Shown in pieces: positions 9,840 through 21,214 of a DNA stretch of 64,000 bases. Within the stretch, counting starts at the first letter, position 1. Each line of letters begins with the position of its first letter. A program made the position numbers and the translations under genes. The notes beneath the pieces are model-generated. The model worked only from the letters and a program-made list of their open reading frames with translations. It ran no database searches and was not told where the DNA came from. Source of the stretch: Endomychus coccineus (taxonomy: Eukaryota; Arthropoda; Insecta; Coleoptera; Endomychidae); the NCBI GenBank assembly GCA_958510875.1, contig OY294068.1, positions 199,999,997 to 200,063,996 of the forward strand, in the 5' to 3' direction.

Positions 9840-11195
9840 GGGTCAAATTTAAATGATTATAGGAACAAAAAATGTATTGGAAGCGATTTAGAAACCGCCA
9901 ATGACAGTCCTTCGTTATTCAAACATCACAAGATAAAAAAATAATTAGAAAAGCAAATCGCCAGAGAAATTTTTGTAACAAACTGCCGCTTTAGGTCAAT
10001 TGAACATAAGTCTTAAAAACTATGCAAATGTTAAGGCCTGGTTACACCCTACCTTCAAGGTTTCAGTTGTCATTTTCACTTCTGGAGGAAATATTTAACG
10101 AAGAGAAATGGAAAGCTTGTGGACAATTATCCGGGATATCGGTTTGTATGTCACTTGAGAGGTGGTCAAACGTTCATAACGAGCTCGCAATACGTGCTGC
10201 CTTAACCAGTGAACCAGGAGACATTTTTTTATTCGAAAGTATATTCACATACAAGTGATTATCCCACATCTACTGCAGCGGAATAAAAAATTGCTAAAAT
10301 GAATATAATTGCAAGCTAACTAGTGTCATAGACAATGCGGCTAATATGAACAAAATGAAACAAAATATCACTGGAGGTGAATAATTTTATTGTAACATAC
10401 GTTGTCCAAAGTGTGAAATATTTTCGTTATGTTCATTTACCCAATGCATTTGATGAGGAAAAGGGCGTTAAGAAGTTAATACTAACACAGGATGTTCACT
10501 GGAACACACTCTGCGATTGTCTTGAATTGTTTTTTTTAATGAACGGTCAAAACTGTTACAGAATCGATATTGATTCCGTAAGTTTCCAACATAGGCATTA
10601 AAAGAATGGCAGAGGATTTCTTAAATTCACTGGAACCAATTTCTGTGGCACTGGACAGACTTCAACAGAACGATGCTTTTTTCTTGTATGCAGATGACGA
10701 ATGGAAAAAGCTGGATAACATTTTGGACAGTTTGGAAATTGCAAATATATGCACAAATTCGAAATTTTATGAAAAGTACGAGCAAGCTTTTTTGGCCATT
10801 CACTTTATGGCATATTTGTTAGACTCAACCAGAACCAAAAGAAATTTGAAAACTTTCCGGCAACGAAAAACAATCTGCCTTAAATGCAGCCAGCAACAGA
10901 CTATTATTCTGGAACAGGATTATCAGTAATAATAATCAACTTGGAGGCTCAGACAGATCCGTTACAAAAAACATTGTTTTGCTAAGAAATTTCAGACAGC
11001 GTAAGTGCTGTTCAGTGGTGGAAATCTCAAAAGGATGTACCGGAAATAGAAGCAGTATTGAATAATATATTAACAATTTTGGGTGCTGTAACTTCTTCTG
11101 TCTGTGTGGAGAGAATAATTTCTACATATGGATTGGTACATATAAAAATAAAAAATAAAGTAGGGGATGAAAAAGCAGCTAACCTGGTATAATTA
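9840..11195 (+). pseudogene. hAT transposase relic (DUF659 type)
   Basis: Scattered plus-strand frames give QMLRPGYTLPSRFQ (about 10025), VIDNAANMNKMKQNI (about 10330; hAT TDNAANM box), a KYFRYVHLPNAFDEEKG block, QDVHWNTLCDCLELF (HWNT box), the open frame 10606-10929 (MAEDFLNSLEPISVALDRLQ, then ADDEWKKLDNILDSLEIANI), and near 11040-11190 EIEAVLNNILTILGAV, SVCVERIISTYGLVHIK, the C-terminal dimerisation block. Many stops and shifts. Terminal repeats and target duplication were not identified. A different hAT family from the one at 2523. Confidence 0.75.
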
Positions 11196-11199
11196 ATAC

Positions 11200-12842
11200 C
11201 ACAAGTTATATTTTCTTTACGTTCTAATTACATTGTTTTTATGAACGTTTTAATAAATTTTCTAACTATTTTTGTTTTTTATGATATTCGAAATTTTTAC
11301 ACTAATAAAAGTCATTATTTTATAATTAAAAATGAGTTATTTTAATTGAATGTTTAAAATCAGCTCAACCTTGATTGTTGACTAAATTCAATGTTCAACC
11401 TATATCGGCGGTTCTGGCCGATACAGTTAAGACCCCGATCTTGTATTTTGCTTTTATATAGCAGCTTAGGTTCGGAACTCCAAGCGGGAAGGTCATCTCA
11501 GATTAGTTTGGTAAACTTTTGACGGCTTAATTTTTAAATTTTTATATATTTTTGGTAATAATAATAGGTTAGTAGGTCATGTGAAAGTTTTCTGTAATTG
11601 TTTGATGTTTATTTATGTTGCTAAAGTGCTTGTGCATTGGGGTGGGGGTTCACGTTTGACTGATGACTTCTCGTAAATGGTCTACAAAGTATTTCACAAC
11701 TCTATGTTTCATATTGATGACGATGCAGTTATACCTGAGTCACAGCAACAGACGGTGATACTCATTTGGAAAAATAATATCATGCCTTCCTTCGTATGGG
11801 AAGTAAAACAGTAGGTCCCGTGTACTGCTCGGTGTCACAGCTTTCGGTGGGTGTCAAAACAGAACTGAATGACATATCATTCTGAACTCAAACAGGATTT
11901 TCGATTGTGGCGTCATCTGTTTTATTTTTCAGTAACTTTTCACCTTGTCCTCGTATATGCCATTAAGTAATGATATGTCAAATATTCCATTTTCAAATTT
12001 CACAGCAAATGCGGGTCGTAAAGTATAACTTTATGCCCCCCGAACATAGGTACATTAACATCAACACGTTAACCCTATGTGGGAAATACTCCATCTAATC
12101 TGAATGTAACCACGTCAAGATATTCTGAGAAAAAGCGAGTAAAAGAGAATGCCGTTTGGTATTTGGCGATTGGTGTCATTGCTTAATGTATGTGATAAAA
12201 CAGAATTCTATTTTCTCCGTTAAATATCACCTCGTGAAACTTAATCTGCGAACCGGTATACGAAAACGAAAACCGATAATTACACGAATAAATCGGAACA
12301 AATCAGCTAATCGTCCTGAAAATCAGATCTATCGAAACGACGTTATTTAAGACAATTTAAAGAAAATGTTAAAACTTGGAGAGAGCACAATCCCCACAGC
12401 GTGTTAAAGTTTACGTAATACTTGGCGGACGGTCTCCGAGAAAACACTTCCGCATCTATAGTCGAACTTCATGTTCGTAAACTTTCATCTAGATTGGATC
12501 AATAGGATCTTTAATTAAATATAACTCCGTGCCGGTTGGTCGCACAGAGGAGCGAGACGGAATATTAATATATTAAAAGCCGGGTGGCTCTTCAGTCTTC
12601 ACCCACATCCCGACATACTTTATTTACACGGCAGTTGGATTTCATCGTTTCTCGCTGACTACTTTTTATCGACGTTTATATAAAAAGTAGCGGAAATTGG
12701 CGGTTGAGAAGTTTTTCAATATTCAGAACGTTTTCTAATGTACAGGTTTTATTTATCTGCTGGCAGGATTATTATCATTATCATTAGCTCCCTTCAGCTT
12801 CACGTACAGAGTTACGAGGGTAGCGCCCAAAAATGCCTGCAC
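11200..12842. other. TRIM9 intron DNA without recognised genes
   Basis: No known domain was found. There is a 45-codon open frame from 11679 (MVYKVFHNSMFHIDDDA) and a 64-codon one at 12156-12350, neither recognised, and an imperfect palindrome TATCGGCGGTTCTGGCCGATA at 11402-11422. Confidence 0.5.
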
Positions 12843-12934
12843 AATTAAATGTAACAATATAATAAGATTCTTGACCCAGTATGAATTATATAAAAAATTC
12901 TCGGGAATTAGGTCACATTAACACTCTGTTATAG

Positions 12935-14447
12935 ATGTTCGTCTTAAATATAAATAAATTGATAAATAAATGGCATAAAAATAAGATAATCCCTATTGAA
13001 TTAAAAAATAAATTAATTTGCCATAATGGGCTTGCACCTTATATCTATGGGCTTCCGAAATTACATAAAAATGATATACCCCTAAGACCCATTGTAAGTA
13101 ATATTGGAGCGCCTACTTACAATTTATCGAAATTTCTATCAAAATCTATCAATAATATAATAGGAAAAAATGAATTTTATGTGAAAGACTCATGGCATTT
13201 TAATGAATTTATAAAAAATCAATCCGTACCAGTAAACCATCAACTAATTTCCTTGGATGTTGTTTCTTTATTTACAAATATACCTGTCGTTTTGGCATTG
13301 AATTGCATCAAAAAACGTTGGCCAGAGATTAAAAACCACACACCTCTTGATCAATCGGATTTTATAAATGCGGTAAAGTTTTGTTTAGAATGCACTTATT
13401 TTCAGTACGGTGAGCAATATTTTGGACAAATTTTCGGCACGCAATGGGATCTCCTATTTCAGCTACCATTGCTAACCTCGTTATGGAATGCCTAGAGGAA
13501 TCTGTTATAAATTCATTAGATTTTCAGCCTGTATTCTTTAAACGGTATGTAGATGTGTGTTCCCAACGATAAAATTCAATATGTGATTAATAAATTTAAC
13601 AATTTCCATTGTAAACTTCAATTCACTTGTGAAATAGAAATAAACAATAACATTAATTTTCTAGATATGACCATTAGGCATGATGCAGATGGAAAAATAA
13701 AAACTTCTTGGTTTACTAAAGAAGTCTGGTCTCAACGTTATCTTCATTTCAATTCCGTTGCACCAGCTTGTTATAAAAAAAGTGTCATAAACAGCCTCAC
13801 AGACCGCGCGGTAAAACTATCCCACGCAGAGGACCGTCCCAAAAATTTAAAAATTGTTCGTAATGCATTGGAAATGAATGGCTACCCAAAAACTTTCTAC
13901 AATCCTATCATTAAAGAGAGAATAAACAAAATCTATAATGGTTCTTCTTATAAAAATAACATAACAGGTAATACAGACAATTATATAACTTTACCATACA
14001 TTCCGGAGACCTCAGAAAAAATTAAGAAATGTTTGAAAAAGTACGATATAAATGTTGCGCATAAACCTACTAACTGTGTTGAGAAATATTTCTCAAATCT
14101 AAAACCTGTAATACCTAAAGATAACCCACACAGTATATAAATTTAATTGTTTAGATTGTGATGGAACTTATACGGGAATCTTTAAACAATATTTACAAAA
14201 AAGAATGTACGGCCATAAGTATAGCACAAGAAATAATAACTTAGAAAATTCCACCGCCCTTGCTAAGCACTGTTTTGATTATAACCATCAATTTGATTAC
14301 AAAAATGTTAATATTTCAACTAAAGAAACCAATTATTATAAAAGATCTATCCTTGAGATGATTCACATAAAAAGGGATTCAAATTCTGTAAATCATAGGA
14401 ATGATATTCAGGGATTGAGTCAGATTTATACTAACTTGATTAATTAA
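12935..14447 (+). pseudogene. PLE reverse transcriptase plus GIY-YIG endonuclease, broken
   Basis: Frame 1 (to 13495): YIYGLPKLHKNDIPLRPIVS, SLDVVSLFTNIPV, CLECTYFQYGEQYFGQIFGT, which are PLE RT motifs. One lost base at about 13440 shifts GTAMGSPIS. Near 13548 an 11-base gap (against 39472) removes the second D and following residues of the YVDD catalytic box. Frame 2 (13553-14140) is the RT thumb and linker; a further shift near 14125 leads into the GIY-YIG domain (NCLDCDGTYTGI, MYGHKYSTRNNN), ending YTNLIN at 14447. The upstream RT N-terminus is absent. It cannot make an active RT. Confidence 0.85.
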
Positions 14448-14829
14448 AACTCTTGCAAATTCCTACATATGTCTTTATAATGTTAAAAGTATATTTTAGG
14501 AAGAACGCTTAAAGTATAGTAAATTCCAATGCAGGTCTAAAACCTTTTCAAGTACGTCATAAATCTACATCTGGGTCGATTTATTACAAACAAATAGCTT
14601 CGAACTCCAGTTGCTTTGAGACCATAGCAATATGCGTTTGTACATTATGAGAATATTACTTAACAGTGGTTTCTTGTTACAAAAAAATCTATACTTTAAT
14701 ATTAACGATACAATTTTCGATTATTCGTGGTTCTGTTCGTTTCGACGGCGTGAGCTTTTTGATTGAAAATTGTGCGATATGGACGCTTGTGCTAATTAGT
14801 TTTAGTTAACCCCCTTTTTGACAAAATAA

Positions 14830-14871
14830 GTCTTCTGATGATGGTCGTGAGACCGAAACGTACGTAAAGAC
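14830..14871 (+). ncRNA. Hammerhead-ribozyme-like motif, PLE family A copy 1
   Basis: GTCTT pairs with AAGAC (stem I) around CTGATGA, GGTC.GTGA.GACC (stem II), GAAA, and a very short CG..CG stem III ending GTA before the predicted cleavage site. This follows the type I hammerhead layout known in Penelope-like elements, with one departure: an extra T between CTGATGA and stem II. The same motif recurs at 40783 and, inverted, at 46840. Cleavage activity is inferred only. Confidence 0.5.
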
Positions 14872-14950
14872 GAACATTTATAACAGAGTGTTAACGTGAC
14901 CTAATTCCCGAGAATTTTTTATATAATTAAATGTAACAAAATGAGAAATT

Positions 14951-15054
14951 ATTCATTTATTTTCTTGTTGGCTTTTGCCAGGTAACAATGATAAAGTCTC
15001 TCTAGAGACACCTTAACATTATTATCTGGGAAAGCCAACAAGAAATAAATGAAT
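14951..15054. repeat. 104-bp foldback (hairpin) element
   Basis: The left arm ATTCATTTATTTTCTTGTTG then GCTTT is the near-exact reverse complement of the right arm ending AAAGCCAACAAGAAATAAAT then GAAT. An inner stem is weaker (CCAGGTAACAATGATAA with TTATTATCTGGG). It lies about 12 bp past the PLE target duplication. No coding; probably a small MITE or foldback. Confidence 0.75.
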
Positions 15055-15626
15055 ACTCGAAAATTCTTAACTACTAATTGGATAGAAGTTTAACAGCAGA
15101 TGACTTGATGTAATCTGATGATTCAAGAATAGATTCATTGATTTTTTTAAATAAAAAATACATTGCAATATATTTTCCCAAACTTTGTTTTTAATAAACA
15201 AAACGTGACTTGTTTCACCGTGTGGCTTTATCAAACAATCGTTTTACAAATTACGGTTTATTCCTTGAATATTAAAAATTAAGATTAAGAAGGAGGGGAT
15301 GAGCGAGGTACGTGTACAGTAGGATAAGAGTTACTTAAAAATAAATATAATAAAGGACAATTGGTAAAGTCTTTCTGATCTTTTAAAAGGTTTCCTGTAT
15401 TTTTAAACTTATTATTAGTAGTTTTATTAGCAGCTTAGGTATGATTTTTAGGTGCAATATCGTTTTTTAATCTCGCACGGTCGAATCAACTTTCGCAAAG
15501 AAAACAAAAACATACTGCAGCTCTATCGATCCATGATTAAGATAAAGCGGTGTGGGAATTGTATTATTTTTATTGAAAAGAAGCGGAGTGCACACAACTT
15601 GAAAGAATTTAGACGGATAACCTGTA

Positions 15627-17994
15627 CAGGGTGTCCCATTTTGGGTACTTTTGCGAGGTATCTCCTTTATTTTTAAGGATAGAGAGTTGCGGTTTTCGCG
15701 ACACTGTGCTACTTTTTCGTAAAACTCAAGATGCCGTCAACAGAATTTTCATAGCCCTTTTAGTTTTTAAGATACAGGGCATTTCTGAAAATGTTGCATT
15801 TTGTGACCCCCCTCGTATCTCCGTTATCCTTCAACTTATCGAAAAGGTAAAATAACATTCTAATAGATTTTTTTCCGTAGAATGCAGTGGTGTAGATAAC
15901 TTTTGTTACATACCTACTGTTTTTGAGTTATAAAGTAAACTTATGTTTTTTTAAATGGAACACCCTGTATATTTATAGACTATAAAATTTGTCTTTTTTT
16001 TACCTTTTCAAAAATATATGATAGTATAAACTTTTTTTCAGAAACACGCAAATAATTGACAATTTTCAGAAATTAAATACATATTTTAATGGTAGGCTAT
16101 GGATAACAATAATAAACAAGTGCAACTTACATATTACTAACAAATAATTGGATACCTTGTATATAGGTACCTATTAAAAAAAATTCCCATAGATCTTTTT
16201 TCTAACAGTAAGTTTGTAACAACAGTTTTGTGGCGTAAAGTGACAATATAACAAAAACACTAAAAAATAACATTATTAAAAAAAATTAAATGTGATGTTC
16301 AAATTGACCACCATTTTCTCTAATGCAAAATTGGCACATCTTTGAGATTCTTTGAATAGCGTTCAAAAGAACCAATGTTCTCATTCGCGAATTTCGAAAA
16401 GCTAAATGAATTGCCTCTCGAAGTTTTGCAATGCCGTCATATCAAGTTTTATATACTTCATTTTGTATATAACCCCATAAAAAAAAATCTAAAATTGAGA
16501 GATCTGGTGATCGTGGAGGCCATCTAACAGGTCCGTTGGTACCTATCCATCTTTGAGGAAAGTTATTATTTAGAAAGGCCCTTAAGAGCCTAGAGTTATG
16601 ACTTGGGGCACCATCTTGCTGTAGGTAAACAGCATTATACTGGGCTAATGGAATGTTTTCGAGCAGTTCTGGAATAACTTCCTCAAGAATTTCTAGGTAT
16701 CTACGTGCTTTAAGACCTCCTTCAAAAATCCTATAAACTATATGTCTACCCAAAATAAAACATGAAACCCCAACTCCAAAGCGTCCTTGTTGTGCCCTTT
16801 CAAACATTAAATGCAGATTTTCACTCCGCCAGTTCCTGGTATTGTGACGATTGAAAATGCCAGCACTTGAAATAAAGCATTCGTCTGACCAGATAACAAG
16901 TCTGCCAAATAAATCGTTAGCATCGATTTGTTGCAAATACCACTGGCAAAACAGTGCCCGGCGCTCGGCATCGCCAGGATGCAAATGTTGTAGTATGTTA
17001 AATTTGTATGGATGATACTTATATTTCTTCAAGATCCTCTGAGCGTTAGTTTTTGGCACACCAATTTCCTTCTCAATTTTTCTACATGAGGACGAAGGTA
17101 TATATCCCAAAGTATCTATCTCTTTTCTTTCCCTGTTCTCTTTGTTGTATGTTTTAGGGCGCGGGTGAACAAATGATCCGTGCTCAACTAAATTTGCTTT
17201 TAAACGGGCAAATATCCCAAAAAACGGTTGCCTTCTTTCTGGATATCTAAGAAGCAAAAATTAAAATGATAATAGAGATTTTCATAGCCATAATAGCTTA
17301 CTCACCTTTGGAAATATAATTCCGAAGCTTCTTCAGAATTTTCATTACTCTGTATAAAACATACCATCATATCATATTTCTCATAATTTTCGTAAACTGC
17401 CATTATTCGGAAAAATTGATAAATATCTATTGAATAATGATACCAAAAGAACGAAAATAAACAGCTTAAATGCGATAGAGATTTGATGTTTATTTCTGTT
17501 TCTTGTCATAAACAATATCAATGGCCTACAATTAAAATATGTATTTAATTTCTAAAAATTGTCAATTATTTGCGTGTTTCTGAAAAAAAGTTTATACTAT
17601 CATATATTTTTGAAAAGGTAAAAAAAAGACAAATTTTATAGTCTATAAATATACAGGGTGTTCCATTTAAAAAAACATAAGTTTGCTATATAACTCAAAA
17701 ACAGTAAATATGTAACAAAAGTTATTTACACCACTGCATTCTACGGAAAAAAAACTATTAGAATGTTATTTTACCTTTTCGATAAGTTGAAGGATAACGG
17801 AGATACGAGGGGGGTCACAAAATGCAACATTTTCAGAAATGCCCTGCATCTTAAAAACTAAAAGGGCTATGAAAATTCTGTTGACGGCATCTTGAGTTTT
17901 ACGAAAAAGTAGCACAGTGTCGCGAAAACCGCAACTCTCTATCTTTAAAAATAAAGGAGATACCTCGCAAAAGTACCCAAAATGGGACACCCTG
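15627..17994 (-). mobile_element. DD41D Tc1/mariner-type element with about 470-bp TIRs
   Basis: Outer ends read CAGGGTGTCCCATTTTGGGT on both strands and TA flanks both (15625-15626 and 17995-17996). The inverted arms run about 15627-16100 and 17520-17994 and differ at only a few positions by eye. Each arm's outer 341 bp (15627-15967 and 17654-17994) itself ends in an inverted copy of the terminus (CAGGGTGTTCCATTT) next to TA, so each arm contains a complete MITE-like module. Between the arms lies a spliced transposase gene. The element sits in the large TRIM9 intron. Confidence 0.9.
16286..17403 (-). pseudogene. DD41D transposase gene, two exons, one in-frame stop
   Basis: Exon 1 (17403-17306) starts MAVYENYEKYDMMVCFIQSN and ends with FQ plus AG. 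Donor GTGAGT and acceptor TTTTTGCTTCTTAG bound a 59-bp intron (17247-17305), and the join gives R then YPERRQPFFGIF. Exon 2 holds a helix-turn-helix (SCRKIEKEIGVPKTNAQRI), WSDECFISSAGIFNRHN (first D), YLQQDGAPSHNS (second D) and PPRSPDLSILDFFLWG. The second and third candidate D are separated by 41 residues. One TGA (16442-16444) interrupts the frame before the last 56 residues, which stay open to TAA at 16286. Apart from this stop the gene looks complete. Confidence 0.88.
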
Positions 17995-18549
17995 TACATC
18001 CCGAACGTTTTTCGCGCAAGTTTAGCCGTTAATATACCGCGCTCTGACGGCAACTTCGCCAACTAGGAACGTGAGGAGTATTCTTTATTCCCGCGTGGAG
18101 TTCGAACGAGCGTTGGTGTGAGGGGGGGTGGTCGAGTGTGTGTGTGCTCACGTACACAAAGTCTAAAAAGGTGTGTTGCGACAACCAAATTAAACTCTCT
18201 TCAATCATCGAACTTTTTTAATTATATGTAAATCTCCCTAGGATACGAAAGACAGCGGAAAATAAATGAGAGTCCGGGGGTAATTAAAACTCGATTTTGG
18301 GATGAAAAACAGCCAGTTCCAGGATTTAATGAAGAAACACTCGTGCTTAAAATTCATGAATAAGCTAAACGTACGATTTTTTCTGCTCTATTTTATGGCA
18401 GCACGTTGCACAATGTGTTTGTAAATGAAATTGGGACATTACAACAATCAGTGTATCATAGAACATCGCCTTCGATTTCACTTTTGTCAATGATATGTTT
18501 TCATATTTTAATATGAAAGATTTCACAATTGTAGATACACTGTAACACT

Positions 18550-18612
18550 AATAAGTACGAAATAATCACCCTTATCTACTAAAAACAAACACTGTTAAAG
18601 TACTAATAGTAG
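18550..18612 (-). repeat. PLE family B end, short remnant
   Basis: CTAATAAGTACGAAATAATC, then CCTTATCTACTAAAAACA and GTTAAAGTACTAA match 24106-24160 and 35250-35297. It lacks the hammerhead-like part found next to those copies. Confidence 0.5.
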
Positions 18613-18779
18613 ATTTGGTATTAGTTGGATATGGTAACTTAATAAAAAGTTCAATGCACTCAGTCAAAGACCCTTGTACACTATCTCCTGACGTTTTTCA
18701 GGGGGTATTTGGATTCCCCGCTGCTAGACAGAATCCTAAGATCTGTTTTACGCTTAGATCCTTTATGTCATCGGCCAGA

Positions 18780-19690
18780 TCTCAACCTCCTTATAACAAA
18801 GATAGTAGATGATACTTTACTCCTCAATTCGGCTAAATGCTGACGCCTCTTTCTGGTGGTTACTCTGTTATTTGAAGAGGAAATAAGTTCGTGATTCTTG
18901 TCCATATTAAGTTTTAGATTGTTTTGGGTGAACCAATCCTCCGCCATCGTCCGGGTGTTGTCAATGTTGGTGATCACACTACTAAGGTTCCCATCGCCAC
19001 AGATTATCGAGCTGTCATCGGCAAAAGACTTACTTTTTTCAGGTAGCAAGTAGTGATATAAGTCATTTAGATAAACTATAATAAGTAGGGGTCTTAAGAT
19101 CGAGCCCTGCGGCACTCCACTTTTCACAACCTCATGCTCTGAAACTGCATCACCAAAGCAAACATATTGACGTCTTAGAGACAAATATGACTGTGAGTTT
19201 CAACGGCTTTCCCTTTACGCTGTATCTCTCGGTCAGTAGCCCATGGGAAACACAGCTTTACTGAGGTCACACAGTGTCAGGTCAACGTGTTCTTCCCTCT
19301 CAATATCCCCAACACTATGCTGTCAACCGCCTGAACCGCAGAGTGGCTCGCTTGGGTTAAGTAAGTTATTGTGTTAAAAATACTGAACCAGAGCTTTCTT
19401 TATAATCATCTCAAATATCTTTCCCAAAAGTGGAACTATCGATATTGGTCGATAATTTTCCGCCAAATCGGGGTCCCCCTTCTTGAACAAGGTATCACAC
19501 GGGTCATCTTGAATGAATCCGGAAAAATACCTTCAGTAATACACACGTTGAAAAGGTACATCAAAGGTCGAACCATCAGTTCCTTGATGTTCTTCAGAAT
19601 GATACTATTTATGTCATAAACGTCCTAACAGTTTGATACTTTTACACCATCGCCTCACAAACATCACTCTCATGAATGGGCAGGAAGACA
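18780..19690 (-). pseudogene. Non-LTR retrotransposon RT fragment
   Basis: Minus-strand frames in order: TEGIFPDSFKMTRVIP (about 19530), FKKGDPDLAENYRPISIVP-like sequence (frame broken, about 19450), then the open frame 19184-18768 with EVVKSGVPQGSILRPLLIIV, YLNDLYHYLLPEKS, SFADDSSII and NLKLNMDKN. These are RT motifs 1-5 of a jockey/CR1-like element. Two shifts and missing palm residues around 19200-19370 make it inactive. Endonuclease and tail are not seen. Confidence 0.75.
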
Positions 19691-19699
19691 AATAAACTT

Positions 19700-20720
19700 C
19701 GTAAAGCAGGAATTTTCAAAATCAATTCACCATGGCTAGTAGATGGACTCTTACGCCCAACTCAAAATATTTGAGGAGTTATTGAGGAAATTGTTCTACC
19801 CTATGGAAAAGTTTTTCAAATGAAGAAAAATGGGATTTTTGGGTCCATAATGCCACTTTTCACCTTACAATTTTTTTTTAAATGCACCCTTTCCGCGTTT
19901 TAGCATTTTAGAACGAAAAGGATGGTGAGAAAACTACATAAAAAGGTAAATATGCAAAAATTATATTTTATAATAATTAAACATCATTTGTTGTGGAAAA
20001 ATACACATTTTCTATTTCTATAACTTTTCTCCTTAAGTTTGTTCGGGGATACGAAAGGATGGGTGAATCCTGAATATTTGGAAAATGCCTGGAGCATGTA
20101 GCCAAATAAACATGTTTCGATAGAAAATTTAGAACGAAAACGCATATTTTCCTAGGATCTGGATTCATCAAATTATTGAATATGTTTTGGCACGAATCAT
20201 GTACAAATTAATGTAATTATAGACAGAGACCGTCAAATAAGTGAGAGGACGATATTAGAGGAGTTTGTAGAAAGGGAAAAACATGGGAAGAAATTAAGCA
20301 AATGATGAAAGATAGAATGGCAGGGGGAAAGATATATACATAGAAAAAGAAAGGAACTGAATACCACACCGCCTTACCCCTAACGGTGATAGGATTAAGA
20401 AGAAGGGTTTTTCATTCAGCGAACAAATGAATAAGAAGTAAATCAATACACAAACTCTTCTGAAGGGTAACTGAATCCAATAGCAACATTTAACGAACAA
20501 GATGTAGCGATATTTTGGATGAAAAACGATGACATATAACATAACACGTAGCATTCGGTGAATCGTTTCTTTGTGCACCTTCTGCACCACAACGAAATTA
20601 TAAGTCTTCGACGAGCTTTGGCGGCGAGATTAAAAACGTGAAAACTCGAATTTTGCGAAAAGTTATTGAAAGATTTGTCGGATTAGGAGTTAGGACGACG
20701 ACTCACGGCCCAAACGGTAT
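19700..20720. other. TRIM9 intron DNA without recognised genes
   Basis: No supported gene. Near 20280 one frame reads GKTWEEIKQMMKDRMAGGK, which could be the C-terminal scrap of a non-LTR element, but this is too short to call. Confidence 0.4.
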
Positions 20721-20727
20721 ATATTGC

Positions 20728-20768
20728 GAGTGCGTGTGTGTGTGTGTGTGTGGGTGTGTGTGTGTGTT
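20728..20768. repeat. (TG)n microsatellite
   Basis: An alternating GT/TG run with two interruptions lies about 25 bp from the donor side of the TRIM9 exon. It is a simple repeat, probably length-polymorphic. Confidence 0.9.
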
Positions 20769-20791
20769 ACTAAAAGAAGTTATGTACTTAC

Positions 20792-20887
20792 GTTCACTTT
20801 GTCGCTCATTCCCTTGAGACGCTGAATAAACTCTGTAGTCGATCTGGCTCGCTCAGACAATTGTTGCAAATTATGAGATAGCTCCGT
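20792..20887 (-). CDS. Trim9: TRIM9 exon (start of coiled coil), E3 ubiquitin ligase
   Basis: Minus-strand exon of 32 codons between CCTTTTCAG and GTAAGT. It reads TELSHNLQQLSERARSTTEF, IQRLKGMSDKVN. ELSxNLQxLSxxA and IQRLKGMSDKV are typical of the first coiled-coil segment of TRIM9/TRIM67, directly before the ENCxEFEAxVSAQC exon found at 9102-9335. Phase is 0 at both ends and the frame is intact. The intron to that exon is 11.4 kb and holds several transposons. RING and B-box exons would lie farther right; none was found within the window. Confidence 0.9.
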
Positions 20888-21214
20888 CTGAAAAGGAAAG
20901 ATAAACACTGTGAATATCGAAGTCTATTTTTAATATCAATACTACGTTCGTGCACACGTTGGGAGCCAAAATTACAACGTTCTATATTCAATGTGAAATG
21001 ATTCTATCTTGTAACTGATTGCTACTATCAAATACCATTTGATAGTTTACAATACAAACAACCGTAGACATCCACTAAGAACGAATTTTCCGAACCTCAA
21101 TCCCAAACGGGGTAAAAGGGATTCGTTATATTTTGAAGTTTGTGACTATGCTAATATGAACACGTGCATTTTGCATGTCAGACAGATCCATAAATTAATG
21201 AATCGTTATCACAG

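Larger units (their letters stand above)
12858..14924 (+). mobile_element. Penelope-like element family A, copy 1, with 15-bp TSD
   Basis: AATTAAATGTAACAA occurs at 12843-12857 and 14925-14939, a 15-bp target duplication of PLE type. The first about 90 bp (TATATAAAAAATTCTCGGGA, GGTCACATTAACACTCTGTT) are the inverted counterpart of the last about 70 bp (TTCCCGAGAATTTTTTATAT), as in the complex terminal repeats of Penelope. Between them lie an RT with a GIY-YIG domain and a 3' untranslated region with a hammerhead-like motif. The N-terminal part of a full PLE protein is missing, so this is a shortened but complete insertion. Confidence 0.88.

Noticed and set aside
15631..15855. Two similar open frames of 74 and 98 codons in the arms of the DD41D element
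   Set aside because: They lie in the inverted arms (15631-15855 and 17766-18062), mirror each other exactly and match no protein; they follow from the repeat, not from a gene.
20232..20420. C-terminus of a non-LTR element (GKTWEEIKQMMKDRM)
   Set aside because: Only one short block, with stops on both sides and no supporting RT motif.
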